64,000 bases of DNA from the NCBI RefSeq assembly GCF_009760925.1, contig NZ_VRLV01000001.1:682001-746000 (forward strand). Reading direction: 5' to 3'. The stretch comes from Nonomuraea typhae (GTDB taxonomy: Bacteria; Actinomycetota; Actinomycetes; Streptosporangiales; Streptosporangiaceae). The notes below the pieces were generated by a model. It was not told the DNA's origin. It ran no database searches and was given only the letters and a program-made list of their open reading frames with translations. The position numbers and the translations under genes were made by a program. Shown piece by piece: positions 52,505-61,553 of the stretch (position 1 is the first letter of the stretch; each line of letters begins with the position of its first letter).

Positions 52505-53529
52505 GCGCTCCCCTTCATCGTCCGTACGGCCAGCAGCAACGCCGGCGCGCCGATGAACGCGGTCACCACGCCCACCATGAGCTCCTGCGGGCTGAGCACC
52601 ACGCGTCCGGCGACGTCCGCCAGGAGCAGCAGGGCGGGCCCGGCCACCAGGGAGAAGAGGATCTGCGTGCGCATGTCCACCCCGGCGACGGCCCGCACGA
52701 CGTGCGGCACGGCCAGCCCGACGAAGGCGATCGGCCCGACGGCGGCGGTGGCGGCGGTGCTGAGCAGGACGGCCGCGAGCATGCCGCCCGCCCGCATGAG
52801 CGCCGGGCTGGCGCCCAGCGCGGAGGCGGACTCGTCGCCGAGCGCCAGCGCGTTGAGGCCGGGCGCGGTCACCAGGGCCAATGCCAGCCCGGCGACGGCC
52901 AGCGGCAGCACCGACCACAGCACGGGGAAGTCACGCCCGCCCAGCGCGCCGACCACCCAGTAGCGGTAGCTGTCGAAGACCTGCGGCTTGCCGAGCGTGA
53001 CCGCCTGCACGTACGCGGTCAGCACGGCCGAGACGACCGCCCCGGCCAGCACCAGCCGCGACAGCCCGGCGCCCGATCCGGCCGAGCCGATGACGTGCAC
53101 GAGCAGCCCCGCCAGCAGCGCGCCGGGCAGCGCCCACCACACGGTGCCGGCCTGGCCGGAGGCGCCGAGGAAGGCCATCGCGGTGACGACCGCCGCCGCG
53201 GCGCCGGCGGTGACGCCGAGCAGCCCGGGGTCGGCCAGCGGGTTGCGGGTCACCCCCTGCATCAGCGTGCCGGCGACGGCCAGGCAGGCTCCGGCCAGCA
53301 GGCCGAGCGCGGTGCGCGGGTAGCGGCTCTCGACCACGGTGACGGTGTTCTGGTCGGCGGTGCCGTACAGGACGTCGAGAACGTCGGCCGGTGAGGTCGG
53401 GTGGCTGCCGAAGGCGACGCTGGCCAGCAGCGCGAGGGCCAGGACGGCGAGCGCGAGCAGGAACGCCGGCACCCGCCGGGCGGCGCGGCCGCGCGGGCGG
53501 GTGGGCTGGGCGAGGGGAGCCGTGGTCAC
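52501..53529 (-). CDS. Iron-siderophore ABC permease (FecC/FepD-like)
   Basis: 342 residues, ten predicted helices. FecCD motifs: AVAGTLMQGVTRNPLADPG, GPIAFVGLAVPHVVRAV and LSPQELMVGVVTAFIGAPA. It begins 10 bases after the binding-protein stop. An Arg-rich N-terminus lies in the cytoplasm. Confidence 0.92.
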   Translation of the reverse strand: MTTAPLAQPTRPRGRAARRVPAFLLALAVLALALLASVAFGSHPTSPADVLDVLYGTADQNTVTVVESRYPRTALGLLAGACLAVAGTLMQGVTRNPLADPGLLGVTAGAAAAVVTAMAFLGASGQAGTVWWALPGALLAGLLVHVIGSAGSGAGLSRLVLAGAVVSAVLTAYVQAVTLGKPQVFDSYRYWVVGALGGRDFPVLWSVLPLAVAGLALALVTAPGLNALALGDESASALGASPALMRAGGMLAAVLLSTAATAAVGPIAFVGLAVPHVVRAVAGVDMRTQILFSLVAGPALLLLADVAGRVVLSPQELMVGVVTAFIGAPALLLAVRTMKGSA

Positions 53530-53539
53530 GTGGCCGTGG

Positions 53540-54610
53540 TCACTTGAGGGTGGCGACGGCCTTGTCGATCAGCGGCAGGTAGCGGTCGATCACCCACGGC
53601 ACGGTGAGCGGGTTGATGATCGAGGAGGCGGTGACGAACGGGGTGTCGTCACTGGCCACGACGCCGCCGCGCTTGACCGCGGGGATGGCGGCGTAGAGCT
53701 TCTGCGCCTCGATCTCCTTGCGCGTCTTCTCGTCGGTGTAGAACGTGAAGATGAGGTCGCTCTTGGCCAGCTTCTGCGCGTTCTCCAGGCCGATGAGCGC
53801 CGAGTCGGTGCCCTCGGTCTCCTTGAACTCGCCGACGACCGGGTCGACGGTCAGGCCGAGCATGGAGACCATGGCCACGCGCTGCTCCTCGGGCTTGAAG
53901 ACGCCGAGGGTGCCGGGGCCGCTGGTGTAGATGTAGGAGAACGTCTTGCCCTGGTACTGCGGGCGGGTGGCGGCGGCGTCGCCCAGGTTCTTCTTGATGC
54001 CGGCGATGAGCTTGGGCGCCTCCCCGGGCTTGCCCAGCGCCTTGGAGACGATCTCGATCTGCTGGTCCCAGTTGGTGCTCCACGGCAGGTCCGGGTAGGC
54101 CACGGTGGGCGCGATGCCGGACAGGACCGCGTACTGCTCCTTGGTGATGCCGGACCAGGGGGCCAGGATCACGTCGGGCTCGAGTTCGACGATGGTGTCC
54201 ACGTCGATGTCCTCGCCGCCCTTGAACTGCTTGGGCAACTGGCCGCCGGCCCTGGTCACGGCCTCGTGGATCCAGGGCAGGTAGCCGGTCTTGTCGCTGC
54301 CCCACTCGTAGCTTTCGATGCCGACCGGGATGGTCCCGAGCGCGATCGCGGTCTCGGCCGACCCCTGTCCGAGGGTGACCACGCGCTTGGGCTGCTGCGT
54401 GATCTTCGCCTGGCCGAGCGCGCTGTCGATGGTGACGGGGAAGCCGCCCGCGGCGGTGGTGGCGGGCTTCTCGGCGGCGGCGGGCTGCTCCGCGGTCTGC
54501 TCCGCGGGCTGCTTCGCGGCCGAGGAGCAGGCGCCGAGCGCGAGGGCGGCGGTGACGACGGCGGACAGAGTGAGCGCGTGACGGCGCGCACGGGGGAACC
54601 GGAACGGCAT
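53540..54610 (-). CDS. Iron-siderophore substrate-binding lipoprotein
   Basis: 356 residues. Signal peptide with lipobox LALGACSS, then an Ala/Glu/Pro-rich linker, then a PeripBP_2/FecB-type domain from about residue 58. ITQQPKRVVTLGQGSAETAIALG is the family start and ELEPDVILAP follows. Its place at the head of a FecCD-E operon and the iron box 89 bases upstream (54699-54717) support binding of a ferric siderophore. No siderophore synthesis genes are in view, so the ligand may be foreign or made elsewhere. Confidence 0.92.
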   Translation of the reverse strand: MPFRFPRARRHALTLSAVVTAALALGACSSAAKQPAEQTAEQPAAAEKPATTAAGGFPVTIDSALGQAKITQQPKRVVTLGQGSAETAIALGTIPVGIESYEWGSDKTGYLPWIHEAVTRAGGQLPKQFKGGEDIDVDTIVELEPDVILAPWSGITKEQYAVLSGIAPTVAYPDLPWSTNWDQQIEIVSKALGKPGEAPKLIAGIKKNLGDAAATRPQYQGKTFSYIYTSGPGTLGVFKPEEQRVAMVSMLGLTVDPVVGEFKETEGTDSALIGLENAQKLAKSDLIFTFYTDEKTRKEIEAQKLYAAIPAVKRGGVVASDDTPFVTASSIINPLTVPWVIDRYLPLIDKAVATLK

Positions 54611-54698
54611 GAAAGGATCCTTGGTGCTTCATGGAAAGGTACGGCCGGGCGTCCGGCCGTACGGCGTGGCCCCGGGACATGACCCGGGGCTCCGCAAG

Positions 54699-54717
54699 TT
54701 AGGTAAGACTAACCTAC
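54699..54717. promoter_or_regulatory. Iron box (IdeR/DmdR1 type) before the siderophore importer operon
   Basis: Matches the consensus TTAGGTTAGGCTAACCTAA at 16 of 19 positions (mismatches at 7, 10 and 19). Lies in the 174-base divergent gap between the binding-protein gene (start 54610) and the acyltransferase gene (start 54785), 89 and 68 bases away, so it could control both directions. Confidence 0.82.
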
Positions 54718-54784
54718 AAATATCCGCATCTCGCACTCAGGGTCGGGAAGGTGATTTTCCCGACATCTGGGTAGGACGGAATCC

Positions 54785-56011
54785 GTGCCAGCCGCCGCCT
54801 CGCCCACACTCGCGTCCACCGTGCCCGCTCCCACGCGGCTGGCCTGGCTCGACGCCCTGCGCGGCATCGGCGCGCTGGCCGTCGTCGCCGAACACCTGCT
54901 CACCTGGGCGGTGCCCTGGCTGCGGCCCACGTTCATCAACCTCGGCATGTTCGGCGTCCTGGTGTTCTTCCTGGTCAGCGGCTACATCATCCCCGTCTCG
55001 CTGGAGCGGCGCGGGGACGTGCGCGGGTTCTGGATCAGCCGCTTCTTCCGCCTCTACCCCCTTTATGCGGGGGTCATCGTGATCGTGCTGGCCCTGTCGT
55101 TCTGGCTGCCGGTACGCCCCGAGGTGCCGCGCGACCCCTCCGCGGTGGCCGCGCACGCCACGATGCTGCTGGACGTCGTCGGCGCCGGCGGCGTGGTCAA
55201 CACCATGTGGACCCTCTCCTACGAGATGGTCTTCTACCTCATGGTCACCGCCCTGTTCGTGACCGGCGTGCGCGTGGGCCGCGGCCTGCTGTCGCTGGCC
55301 TTCGCCGTCGCCGCCATGGCCGCGGGCCTGGCGCTGGCCAACGCGCCGCTGGCCGGGCCGTGGCTGTCGTGGGTCTCGCTGGTGCTGTTCGCCGCGGGCC
55401 TGGCCTGCGTCCTGACCGGGGTGTTCCGTACGGCGGGCGCCGCCGTCCTCGGCGTCATGGCACTCGGGCTGCTCCTGACCGCCAGCCCGACACCCTGGTT
55501 CGGGGCGGCGATCCTGGCGGTGATGTTCGCCGGGACCGCCGTGCACCAGTGGGAGCGGGGGACCGGCAGCCTCTGGCCCGCGCTCGCCGCCGGGGCGCTC
55601 GTGGCGCTCACCCCCGTCTGGGCGCTGGACGCCGGCTGGTGGTGGGTCCAGCCCGACGTGTGGATCTCCACGATCGCCCTGGCCGTGGCCACCTTCGCCG
55701 GGCTCATGGCGCTGCGCGGGCGGCGGCTGCCGGGCGTCCTGGTGTGGTTCGGGGTGATCAGCTATTCGTTGTACCTGCTGCACCTGCCGATCCTGACCGT
55801 GGTGATCGCGATCACCGGCGACCTGCGCTGGGCCCCGGCCGCCCTCCAGCTCGGGGTCAGCCTGCTCTGCCTCGTCCTGGTGGTGCTGGCGAGCTGGCTG
55901 ACCTACCGCCTCCTGGAGCGCCCCATGCAGGCGCTCGGCCGCCGCCTCACCTCAGCCGGGCAGGACCGCGGCCAGCTCGGGAATCCGGGCCCGGTAGCCG
56001 TCGAGCAGTAG
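54785..56011 (+). CDS. Acyltransferase-3 family membrane protein (OafA/YrhL-like)
   Basis: 408 residues with about ten membrane helices. AWLDALRGIGALAVVAEHL carries the conserved R-x10-H of the family (Arg and His). FFLVSGYIIPVSL and the RFFRLYPLY segment also match, and ISYSLYLLHLPIL near the C-terminus is the other hallmark. Such proteins transfer acetyl groups to sugars, glycans or natural products at the membrane. GTG start 54785. The neighbouring iron box raises the idea of siderophore or envelope modification under iron limitation, but evidence is positional only. The last 60 bases overlap the convergent GH4 gene. Confidence 0.86.
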   Translation: MPAAASPTLASTVPAPTRLAWLDALRGIGALAVVAEHLLTWAVPWLRPTFINLGMFGVLVFFLVSGYIIPVSLERRGDVRGFWISRFFRLYPLYAGVIVIVLALSFWLPVRPEVPRDPSAVAAHATMLLDVVGAGGVVNTMWTLSYEMVFYLMVTALFVTGVRVGRGLLSLAFAVAAMAAGLALANAPLAGPWLSWVSLVLFAAGLACVLTGVFRTAGAAVLGVMALGLLLTASPTPWFGAAILAVMFAGTAVHQWERGTGSLWPALAAGALVALTPVWALDAGWWWVQPDVWISTIALAVATFAGLMALRGRRLPGVLVWFGVISYSLYLLHLPILTVVIAITGDLRWAPAALQLGVSLLCLVLVVLASWLTYRLLERPMQALGRRLTSAGQDRGQLGNPGPVAVEQ

Positions 56012-57298
56012 GCGCGCGGTGGACACCGAGTCCACGAGCGGATGCAGCGCCAGCGCCTGCACCGCCAGCGCGGGAGACCGGGTGAGCGCCGCCTCGATCG
56101 TGGCCTGCTCGACCGCCTTGACCTGCTGCATCAGCCCGAGGAAGCGGCCCGGCAGCGGGCGGGTGGCCAGCGGGTGGATGCCCGAGCCGTCCACCGCGCA
56201 CGGGATCTCCACCACCGCCTCGGGCGGCAGCCCCGGCACCGCCCCGCCGTTGCCCACGTTGAGGATCATCGTGGCCGGCTCGCCCCGGGCGATGGCCGCC
56301 ATCAGCGCCAGCGCGATGCCCTCGTAGCCGCCCGCCGCCAGGTCGGCCGCGGCCCGCTCACCCGCCCCGGACACCTCGCGGGAGTCGGCCATGTAGGTGG
56401 CGTCGCGCTCGGCCCGGGTCGCCCGCCACGCGGCCAGCGCCCGCTCCGGCCGCTCGCGCACCGCGGCGTAGAACCGGTCCTGCTGCACGACCAGCGCCTC
56501 GCCCCGGGTCCGCTCGGCCGCCGCGGCGGCGGCCACCGACTCGCGGGTGAAGTAGTAGTAGTACAGGTACTCGTTGGGCAGCGCCCCCAGCGTGCGCACC
56601 CAGTCGGCGCCGAACAGCCGCGCCTCCTCCACCTGCCGCAGCCCCTCCTCGTCGGCCAGCAGCCCGGGCAGCAGGTCACGCCCCTCGTAACCGAGCCCGC
56701 GCAGCCAGCCCAGATGGTTGAGCCCCACGTAGTCGGGGGAGACGCGGGCCGGGTCCACGCCCAGCGCGCCGGCGGCCCGCCGGATCAGCCCGATCGGCGA
56801 GTCGCAGATTCCGGCCACCCGGTCCCCGAGCACGCTCCGCATGGCCTCGGTGATCATCCCGGCCGGGTTCGTGAAGTTGATCACCCAGGCCCGCGGCGCC
56901 ACCGCAGCCACCCGCTCGGCCACGCGCACCGCCACCGGGATCGTCCGCAGGCCGAACGAGACGCCGCCGGGACCCGTGGTCTCCTGCCCGAGCAGGCCGA
57001 GGTCGAGCGCGACCCGCTCGTCGGCGGTCCGCCCGGCCAGCCCGCCCACCCGGATGGCCGAGAAGACGAAGTCGGCGCCGCCCAGCGCCTCGTCGAGCTC
57101 GGTGGTGACGCGCACCCGCGGCGGGTCGTCGTGTCCTTCGGCCAACTGGCCGAGCACGTGCCCGATCGCCGCCAGCCGATCGGGCGAGACGTCGTGGAGG
57201 ACCACCTCGTCCACGCGCCGCTTCGCCGTGTCACGCAGCAGCGCGCCGTACACGAGCGGGACCCGGAAGCCTCCGCCGCCGAGAACGGCCAGTTTCAT
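55952..57298 (-). CDS. GH4-family glycosidase (6-phospho-beta-glucosidase type)
   Basis: 448 residues. NAD-binding start KLAVLGGGGFRVPLVYGALL. NFTNPAGMITEAM, the Mn2+-site Cys in GICDSPIGL, and GLNHLGWLRG with the metal-binding His all match GH4, whose mechanism uses NAD+ oxidation at C3 and a metal. The family includes 6-phospho-alpha- and beta-glucosidases and diacetylchitobiose-6-phosphate hydrolases, so the sugar is not fixed. ATG 57298 overlaps the DeoR stop by 4 bases. A longer frame to 57397 is rejected because it reads into deoR. Confidence 0.9.
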   Translation of the reverse strand: MKLAVLGGGGFRVPLVYGALLRDTAKRRVDEVVLHDVSPDRLAAIGHVLGQLAEGHDDPPRVRVTTELDEALGGADFVFSAIRVGGLAGRTADERVALDLGLLGQETTGPGGVSFGLRTIPVAVRVAERVAAVAPRAWVINFTNPAGMITEAMRSVLGDRVAGICDSPIGLIRRAAGALGVDPARVSPDYVGLNHLGWLRGLGYEGRDLLPGLLADEEGLRQVEEARLFGADWVRTLGALPNEYLYYYYFTRESVAAAAAAERTRGEALVVQQDRFYAAVRERPERALAAWRATRAERDATYMADSREVSGAGERAAADLAAGGYEGIALALMAAIARGEPATMILNVGNGGAVPGLPPEAVVEIPCAVDGSGIHPLATRPLPGRFLGLMQQVKAVEQATIEAALTRSPALAVQALALHPLVDSVSTARLLLDGYRARIPELAAVLPG

Positions 57299-58053
57299 GC
57301 CAGCACCACTTCCGTTCCCGCCGCCGCGCATGCGCGCAGCGTGCTGTCGTCCGCGCCCTCGTTGGTGACGACGACGTCGATGTCCTCGGGCCCGCACACC
57401 CGCAGCGCGCCGGTGCCGGGGAACTTGTGCCGGTCGGCCAGCAGCACCACCTGCCCGGCCGCCGCGATCATCGCCCGCTTGATCGGCACCTCGGCCAGCG
57501 TGGTGTCGACGACCTGCCCGTCGCGCCGCACCCCGCTCGTGCCGAGGAAGACCCGGTCGGCCACCACCTGCCGCAGCGCCTCCTCCGTCAGCACCCCCAC
57601 GAGCGAGTGGTACGGCCGGCGCACCATCCCCCCGAGCAGCAGCAACTCCACCGCCGGATCGGCGCGCAGCACGTCGAGCACGGCCAGGCTGGAGGTGACC
57701 ACGGTGACCTTGCGCCCGCGCAGTTGCCTGGCCAGGCGCATCGTGGTCGTGCCGATGTCCAGCAGGACCACCTCGCCCTCGTGCACGAGCCGCGCGGCGG
57801 CCACGGCGACCGCCTCCTTGTCGCTCTCGTGGATGCCGGCGACCTGGGCGAACGGCATGTCGGGGTCGGGATCGGCGCCGGCCAGGGCGCCGCCGCGCAC
57901 CCGGCGCAGCGTGCCGTCGCGGTCGAGGACCTCCAGGTCCCGACGGATGGTCGAGGGGCTCACCCCCAGCTGCCGGGCGAGGTCGTGCACGCTCGTGGCG
58001 CCGGAGAGGCGGACACGGCGCATGATCTCCTCATGCCGGAGGCGCTGAAGCAC
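57295..58053 (-). CDS. DeoR-family transcriptional repressor
   Basis: 252 residues. N-terminal helix-turn-helix: VHDLARQLGVSPSTIRRDLEVL and LRRVRGGAL. The C-terminal DeoR sensor domain contains LDIGTTTMRLARQL and ADRHKFPGTG, which bind sugar phosphates. GTG start at 58053. It shares an operon with the GH4 gene and is divergent from the PfkB/transport operon, so it probably represses both until the phosphorylated sugar accumulates. Confidence 0.9.
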   Translation of the reverse strand: MLQRLRHEEIMRRVRLSGATSVHDLARQLGVSPSTIRRDLEVLDRDGTLRRVRGGALAGADPDPDMPFAQVAGIHESDKEAVAVAAARLVHEGEVVLLDIGTTTMRLARQLRGRKVTVVTSSLAVLDVLRADPAVELLLLGGMVRRPYHSLVGVLTEEALRQVVADRVFLGTSGVRRDGQVVDTTLAEVPIKRAMIAAAGQVVLLADRHKFPGTGALRVCGPEDIDVVVTNEGADDSTLRACAAAGTEVVLA

Positions 58054-58109
58054 GCTCGGATCGTATCAGTCATTTTCGCGCAACTGTGAGCATGATTTTC
58101 CATTAGCCC

Positions 58110-58138
58110 TTGATATGCGCGAGCAAACATGCAAGATT
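58110..58138 (+). promoter_or_regulatory. Probable promoter of the sugar kinase/transport operon
   Basis: TTGATA (58110-58115, 5/6 to consensus) and a weaker AAGATT (58133-58138) are separated by 17 bases. The start would fall about 30 bases before the GTG at 58176. Repeated TGCGC/GCGCA half-sites (for example around 58115 and 58137) overlap it and may be DeoR contacts. Confidence 0.4.
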
Positions 58139-58175
58139 GCGCACATCGTCGATCTGCCGAGGAGGACGCGGTACC

Positions 58176-59324
58176 GTGTACGACCCTCTCGCCCAGCGGC
58201 GAAGCCCCGAGGGCCCCCAGTTCGACGTGTTCCTCGCAGGAATGGTCTTCCTCGACATCGTCTTCACCGGCCTGCCCGCCATGCCCACCGCGGGCAGCGA
58301 GGTCTGGGCCGAGGGCATGGGCTCGTGCCCCGGCGGCATCGCCAACCTCGCCATCGCCGCCAGCCGCCTCGGCCTGCGCACCTCCCTGGCCGCCGCCTTC
58401 GGCGACGACGACTACGGCGACTTCTGCTGGCGCACGCTGGAGGAGCAGGAACGCGTGGACCTGTCCAGGTCCCGGCGCTTCGAGCACTGGCACTCGCCGG
58501 TGACCGTCTCCATGGCCGTCGACCGCGACCGCAGCATGGTCACCCACGGACACCCCTCGCCGCTGGCCGCCTCCGAGATGATCGGCAAGCCGCCCGCGAC
58601 CCGCGCCGTCATCGTCACGCTCTCACCCGACGAGCCGCTCGGCGGCGACGCCGACGGCGGCTGCAACTGGGCCGACCTCGCCCACCGCGACGGCGCCCTG
58701 CTCTTCGCCGACGTCGGCTGGGATCCCTCGGGCGCCTGGCCGGCCAGCCTGCTCGACCAGCTCTCCGTCTGCCACGCGTTCATGCCCAACGCCGTCGAGG
58801 CCATGGCCTACACCGGGATGGACACCCCGCGCGACGCGCTCTACGCCCTCGCCGACCGGGTACCGGTCGCCGTGGTCACCGACGGCGCCAACGGCGCGAT
58901 GGCCATCGACTCGGCCACCGGCGAGGAGGCGTTCGTGCCCTCGCCCCGGGTCCACGCGCTCGACCCCACCGGCGCCGGCGACGTCTTCGGCGCCGCGTTC
59001 GTGCTCGGCACCCTGTCCTCGTGGCCGCTGGCCGACCGGCTCGCCTTCGCCGGACTCTGCGCGTCGCTGGCCGTACAGCAGTTCGGCGGCTCGCTCGCGG
59101 CGCCCGGGTGGGGTGACATCGCCGACTGGTGGCACGAGGTGCGCGCGTCGTCCGGCCACACCGGCGCCTACGGCGAGTCGCTGGCGCGGCGCTACGCCTT
59201 CCTCGACACGCTGGTCCCCTCCGTGCCGGTCGGGGCGGTACGCCGGGCGGCCGCGACCGTCGCACGTTACGCCGACCTCGGGATGGCCCCCGAGCCGCCA
59301 CGCACGCCCGCCCCGAAGGAGTAA
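58176..59324 (+). CDS. PfkB-family carbohydrate kinase
   Basis: 382 residues from GTG 58176, with GGAGG upstream. PfkB features: the glycine-rich PGGIANLAIAASRLGLRTS near residue 50, and the ATP/anion-hole motif DPTGAGDVFGAAFV containing the catalytic Asp. The C-terminal ~60 residues extend past the usual ribokinase fold. It would phosphorylate the sugar delivered by the adjacent transporter. The coupling with a GH4 phosphoglycosidase suggests that it phosphorylates a disaccharide or a released monosaccharide. Ends 4 bases before the binding-protein gene. Confidence 0.87.
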   Translation: MYDPLAQRRSPEGPQFDVFLAGMVFLDIVFTGLPAMPTAGSEVWAEGMGSCPGGIANLAIAASRLGLRTSLAAAFGDDDYGDFCWRTLEEQERVDLSRSRRFEHWHSPVTVSMAVDRDRSMVTHGHPSPLAASEMIGKPPATRAVIVTLSPDEPLGGDADGGCNWADLAHRDGALLFADVGWDPSGAWPASLLDQLSVCHAFMPNAVEAMAYTGMDTPRDALYALADRVPVAVVTDGANGAMAIDSATGEEAFVPSPRVHALDPTGAGDVFGAAFVLGTLSSWPLADRLAFAGLCASLAVQQFGGSLAAPGWGDIADWWHEVRASSGHTGAYGESLARRYAFLDTLVPSVPVGAVRRAAATVARYADLGMAPEPPRTPAPKE

Positions 59325-59328
59325 GCCC

Positions 59329-60678
59329 ATGACCGCCTCGACGCGTGCCCTGCTGGCCGCAGCCGTAGTGGCGCTCACCGCGACCGCCTGCGCCCCGGGG
59401 TCCTCGGCGCCGCCGGCCGCGTCCTCCGCCCCGTCGAGCCCCGCCGCCGTCCGCACCGACGCCGCCGCCCTCGGCAAGGTGACGCTGACCGTCTGGGACC
59501 AGGAGGTGCGCGGCGCGCAGAACGCCCAGATGACCGCGCTGAACTCCGCCTTCATGGCGAAGTACCCCAACATCACGATCAAGCGGGTCTCCCGCTCCTT
59601 CGACGACCTCAACACCACCCTGCGCCTGGCCCTGAGCGGCAACGAGCCGCCGGACGTCGTCCAGGCCAACAACGGCCGCCCCCAGATGGGCGCCTTCGTC
59701 AAGGCCGGCCAGCTACGCCCGCTCGACCCCTACGCCGAGGCGTACGGCTGGAAGAAGCGCTACCCCCAGTCGGTCCTGCAGTACGTCAGCTACACCCCCG
59801 ACGGCAAGGACTTCGGCCGGGGCAACGTGTACGGCATGCCCCAGGCGGGCGAGGTCGTCGGCATCCTGTACAACCGCGCCAAGCTCGCCAAGCTCGGCGT
59901 CCAGCCACCGGCGACGTGGGCGGACTTCCAGGCGGCGCTGGAGAAGGCCAAGCAGGCGGGCGAGCAGCCGATCATGCTCGGCAACCTCGACAAATGGCCC
60001 GCCGTCCACGTCTTCGGCACCGTCCAGGGCCAGCACGTGCCCAAGGAGCAGATCGCCACCCTCGGCTTCGGCCGCAAGGGCGCGAGCTGGAGCACGCCGG
60101 AGAACACCGCGGCCGCCGCCCAGCTCGTCGAGTGGATGGACAAGGGCTACCTCAACAAGGACGTCAACGGCCTCGGCTACGACGCCGGCTGGCAGGCGTT
60201 CGGCAAGGGCAAAGGCGTCTTCGTCATCGGCGGGAGCTGGCTGATCGGCGAGCTGGGCCCGGACATGGGCAAGGATCTCGGCTTCATGCTGCCGCCCGGC
60301 GCCCCGGTCGCCACCGGCGGCACCGGCCTGCCGTTCGCGGTCACCGCCAAGAGCCCCAACCCGGACGCGGCGGCGGCCTACCTCGACTTCATCACCAACC
60401 CCGAGGCGATGAAGGTGCTCACCCAGAACGACCTGCTGCCGGTCGCCGACACCGACCAGCAGGCCGTCGAGGAAGGGCCGCAGAAGGACATGTTCACCGC
60501 CTTCGCCGCGATCACCAAGCAGGACGGGCTGGTGCCGTACCTCGACTACGCCACGCCCACCTTCTCCGACACGCTCGGCGCCGCGCTCCAGGACCTGCTG
60601 GCCAAGAAGGCCACACCCGAGGAGTTCCTGGCCACGCTGGAGAAGGACTACAAGAAGTTCGTGGACAGCAACGGATGA
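59329..60678 (+). CDS. Sugar-binding lipoprotein of an ABC importer (family 1)
   Basis: 449 residues. Signal peptide with lipobox ALTATACAP, then an Ala/Ser/Pro linker. SBP family 1 features: LTVWDQEVRGAQNAQMTALN, an aromatic sugar-binding pattern (PLDPYAEAYGWKKRYP), GNVYGMPQAGEVVGILYN and a C-terminal closing helix. GGAG precedes ATG 59329. The gene overlaps the first permease by 4 bases. Specificity unknown. The enzyme set suggests a beta- or N-acetylated disaccharide. Confidence 0.9.
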   Translation: MTASTRALLAAAVVALTATACAPGSSAPPAASSAPSSPAAVRTDAAALGKVTLTVWDQEVRGAQNAQMTALNSAFMAKYPNITIKRVSRSFDDLNTTLRLALSGNEPPDVVQANNGRPQMGAFVKAGQLRPLDPYAEAYGWKKRYPQSVLQYVSYTPDGKDFGRGNVYGMPQAGEVVGILYNRAKLAKLGVQPPATWADFQAALEKAKQAGEQPIMLGNLDKWPAVHVFGTVQGQHVPKEQIATLGFGRKGASWSTPENTAAAAQLVEWMDKGYLNKDVNGLGYDAGWQAFGKGKGVFVIGGSWLIGELGPDMGKDLGFMLPPGAPVATGGTGLPFAVTAKSPNPDAAAAYLDFITNPEAMKVLTQNDLLPVADTDQQAVEEGPQKDMFTAFAAITKQDGLVPYLDYATPTFSDTLGAALQDLLAKKATPEEFLATLEKDYKKFVDSNG

Positions 60679-61553
60679 ACCGGCCGCCGGGCGAGCCGCG
60701 CCGGGTCGCCTATCTGTACCTGCTGCCGGCCTTCGCCGTCTACGCGGCCTTCCTGCTCTACCCGATCGGCCGGGCGGTCCAGCTCTCGCTCTACGACTGG
60801 GACGGGCTGAGCCTCGGCACGTGGGCGGGGCTGGGCAACTACGCGGCCATCGTCGCCGACGAGGACCTGCGCGCCGCCTTCGGGCACGCCTTCGTGCTCA
60901 TGGTGTTCTACGCGCTGCTGCCGCTGGCGATCGGGCTGATGCTGGCGGCCGTCCTCAACCACGCCAAGGTGCGCGGGCTCGGCTTCTTCCGGACCGTCGT
61001 CTTCCTGCCCCAGGTCGTGGCCATGGTCGTGGTGGCGGTCGCCTGGCGGCAGGTGTACGCCTCCGACGGCTCGCTCAACGCCCTGCTGGAGGCGGTCGGC
61101 CTGGGCGCGCTCACCCGCGGCTGGCTCGGCGACTACACCTTCGCCCTGCCGGCCGTCGGCGTCATCGGCACCTGGTTCGAGACCGGGCTGGTGACCGTGC
61201 TCATGCTGGCCGGGATGAGCAAGATCGCGCCGGAGTTGTACGAGGCCGCCCGGCTCGACGGCGCCGGCGCGGTGCGCGAGTTCTTCGCCGTCACGCTGCC
61301 GTCGGTGCGCGGCGAGATCGCGGTCGCGCTCACGCTCACCGTGATCGCCGCGCTGCGCACGTTCGACCTCGTCTACATCACCACCGAGGGCGGGCCGGGC
61401 ACCTCCACCTCCGTGCCCTCCTACGAGGTCTACCACCGCGCCTTCCAGCTCGGCCAGGTCGGCTCCGCGGCGGCGATCGGCGTCACCCTGACCCTCGTCA
61501 TCTTCGCGATCTCCTTCGTGATCAACCGCTTCGCCGACAGGAGCACCTCGTGA
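60675..61553 (+). CDS. Sugar ABC permease (MalF/UgpA type)
   Basis: 292 residues, six helices. VAYLYLLPAFAVYAAFLLYP at the N-terminus and the coupling loop ELYEAARLDGAGAVREFFAV match MalF-like permeases. YITTEGGPGTSTSVPSYEVY is a family signature. It is chained to neighbours on both sides by 4-base overlaps. No ATPase gene is present, so a shared MsiK-type ATPase probably powers it. Confidence 0.9.
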   Translation: MNRPPGEPRRVAYLYLLPAFAVYAAFLLYPIGRAVQLSLYDWDGLSLGTWAGLGNYAAIVADEDLRAAFGHAFVLMVFYALLPLAIGLMLAAVLNHAKVRGLGFFRTVVFLPQVVAMVVVAVAWRQVYASDGSLNALLEAVGLGALTRGWLGDYTFALPAVGVIGTWFETGLVTVLMLAGMSKIAPELYEAARLDGAGAVREFFAVTLPSVRGEIAVALTLTVIAALRTFDLVYITTEGGPGTSTSVPSYEVYHRAFQLGQVGSAAAIGVTLTLVIFAISFVINRFADRSTS

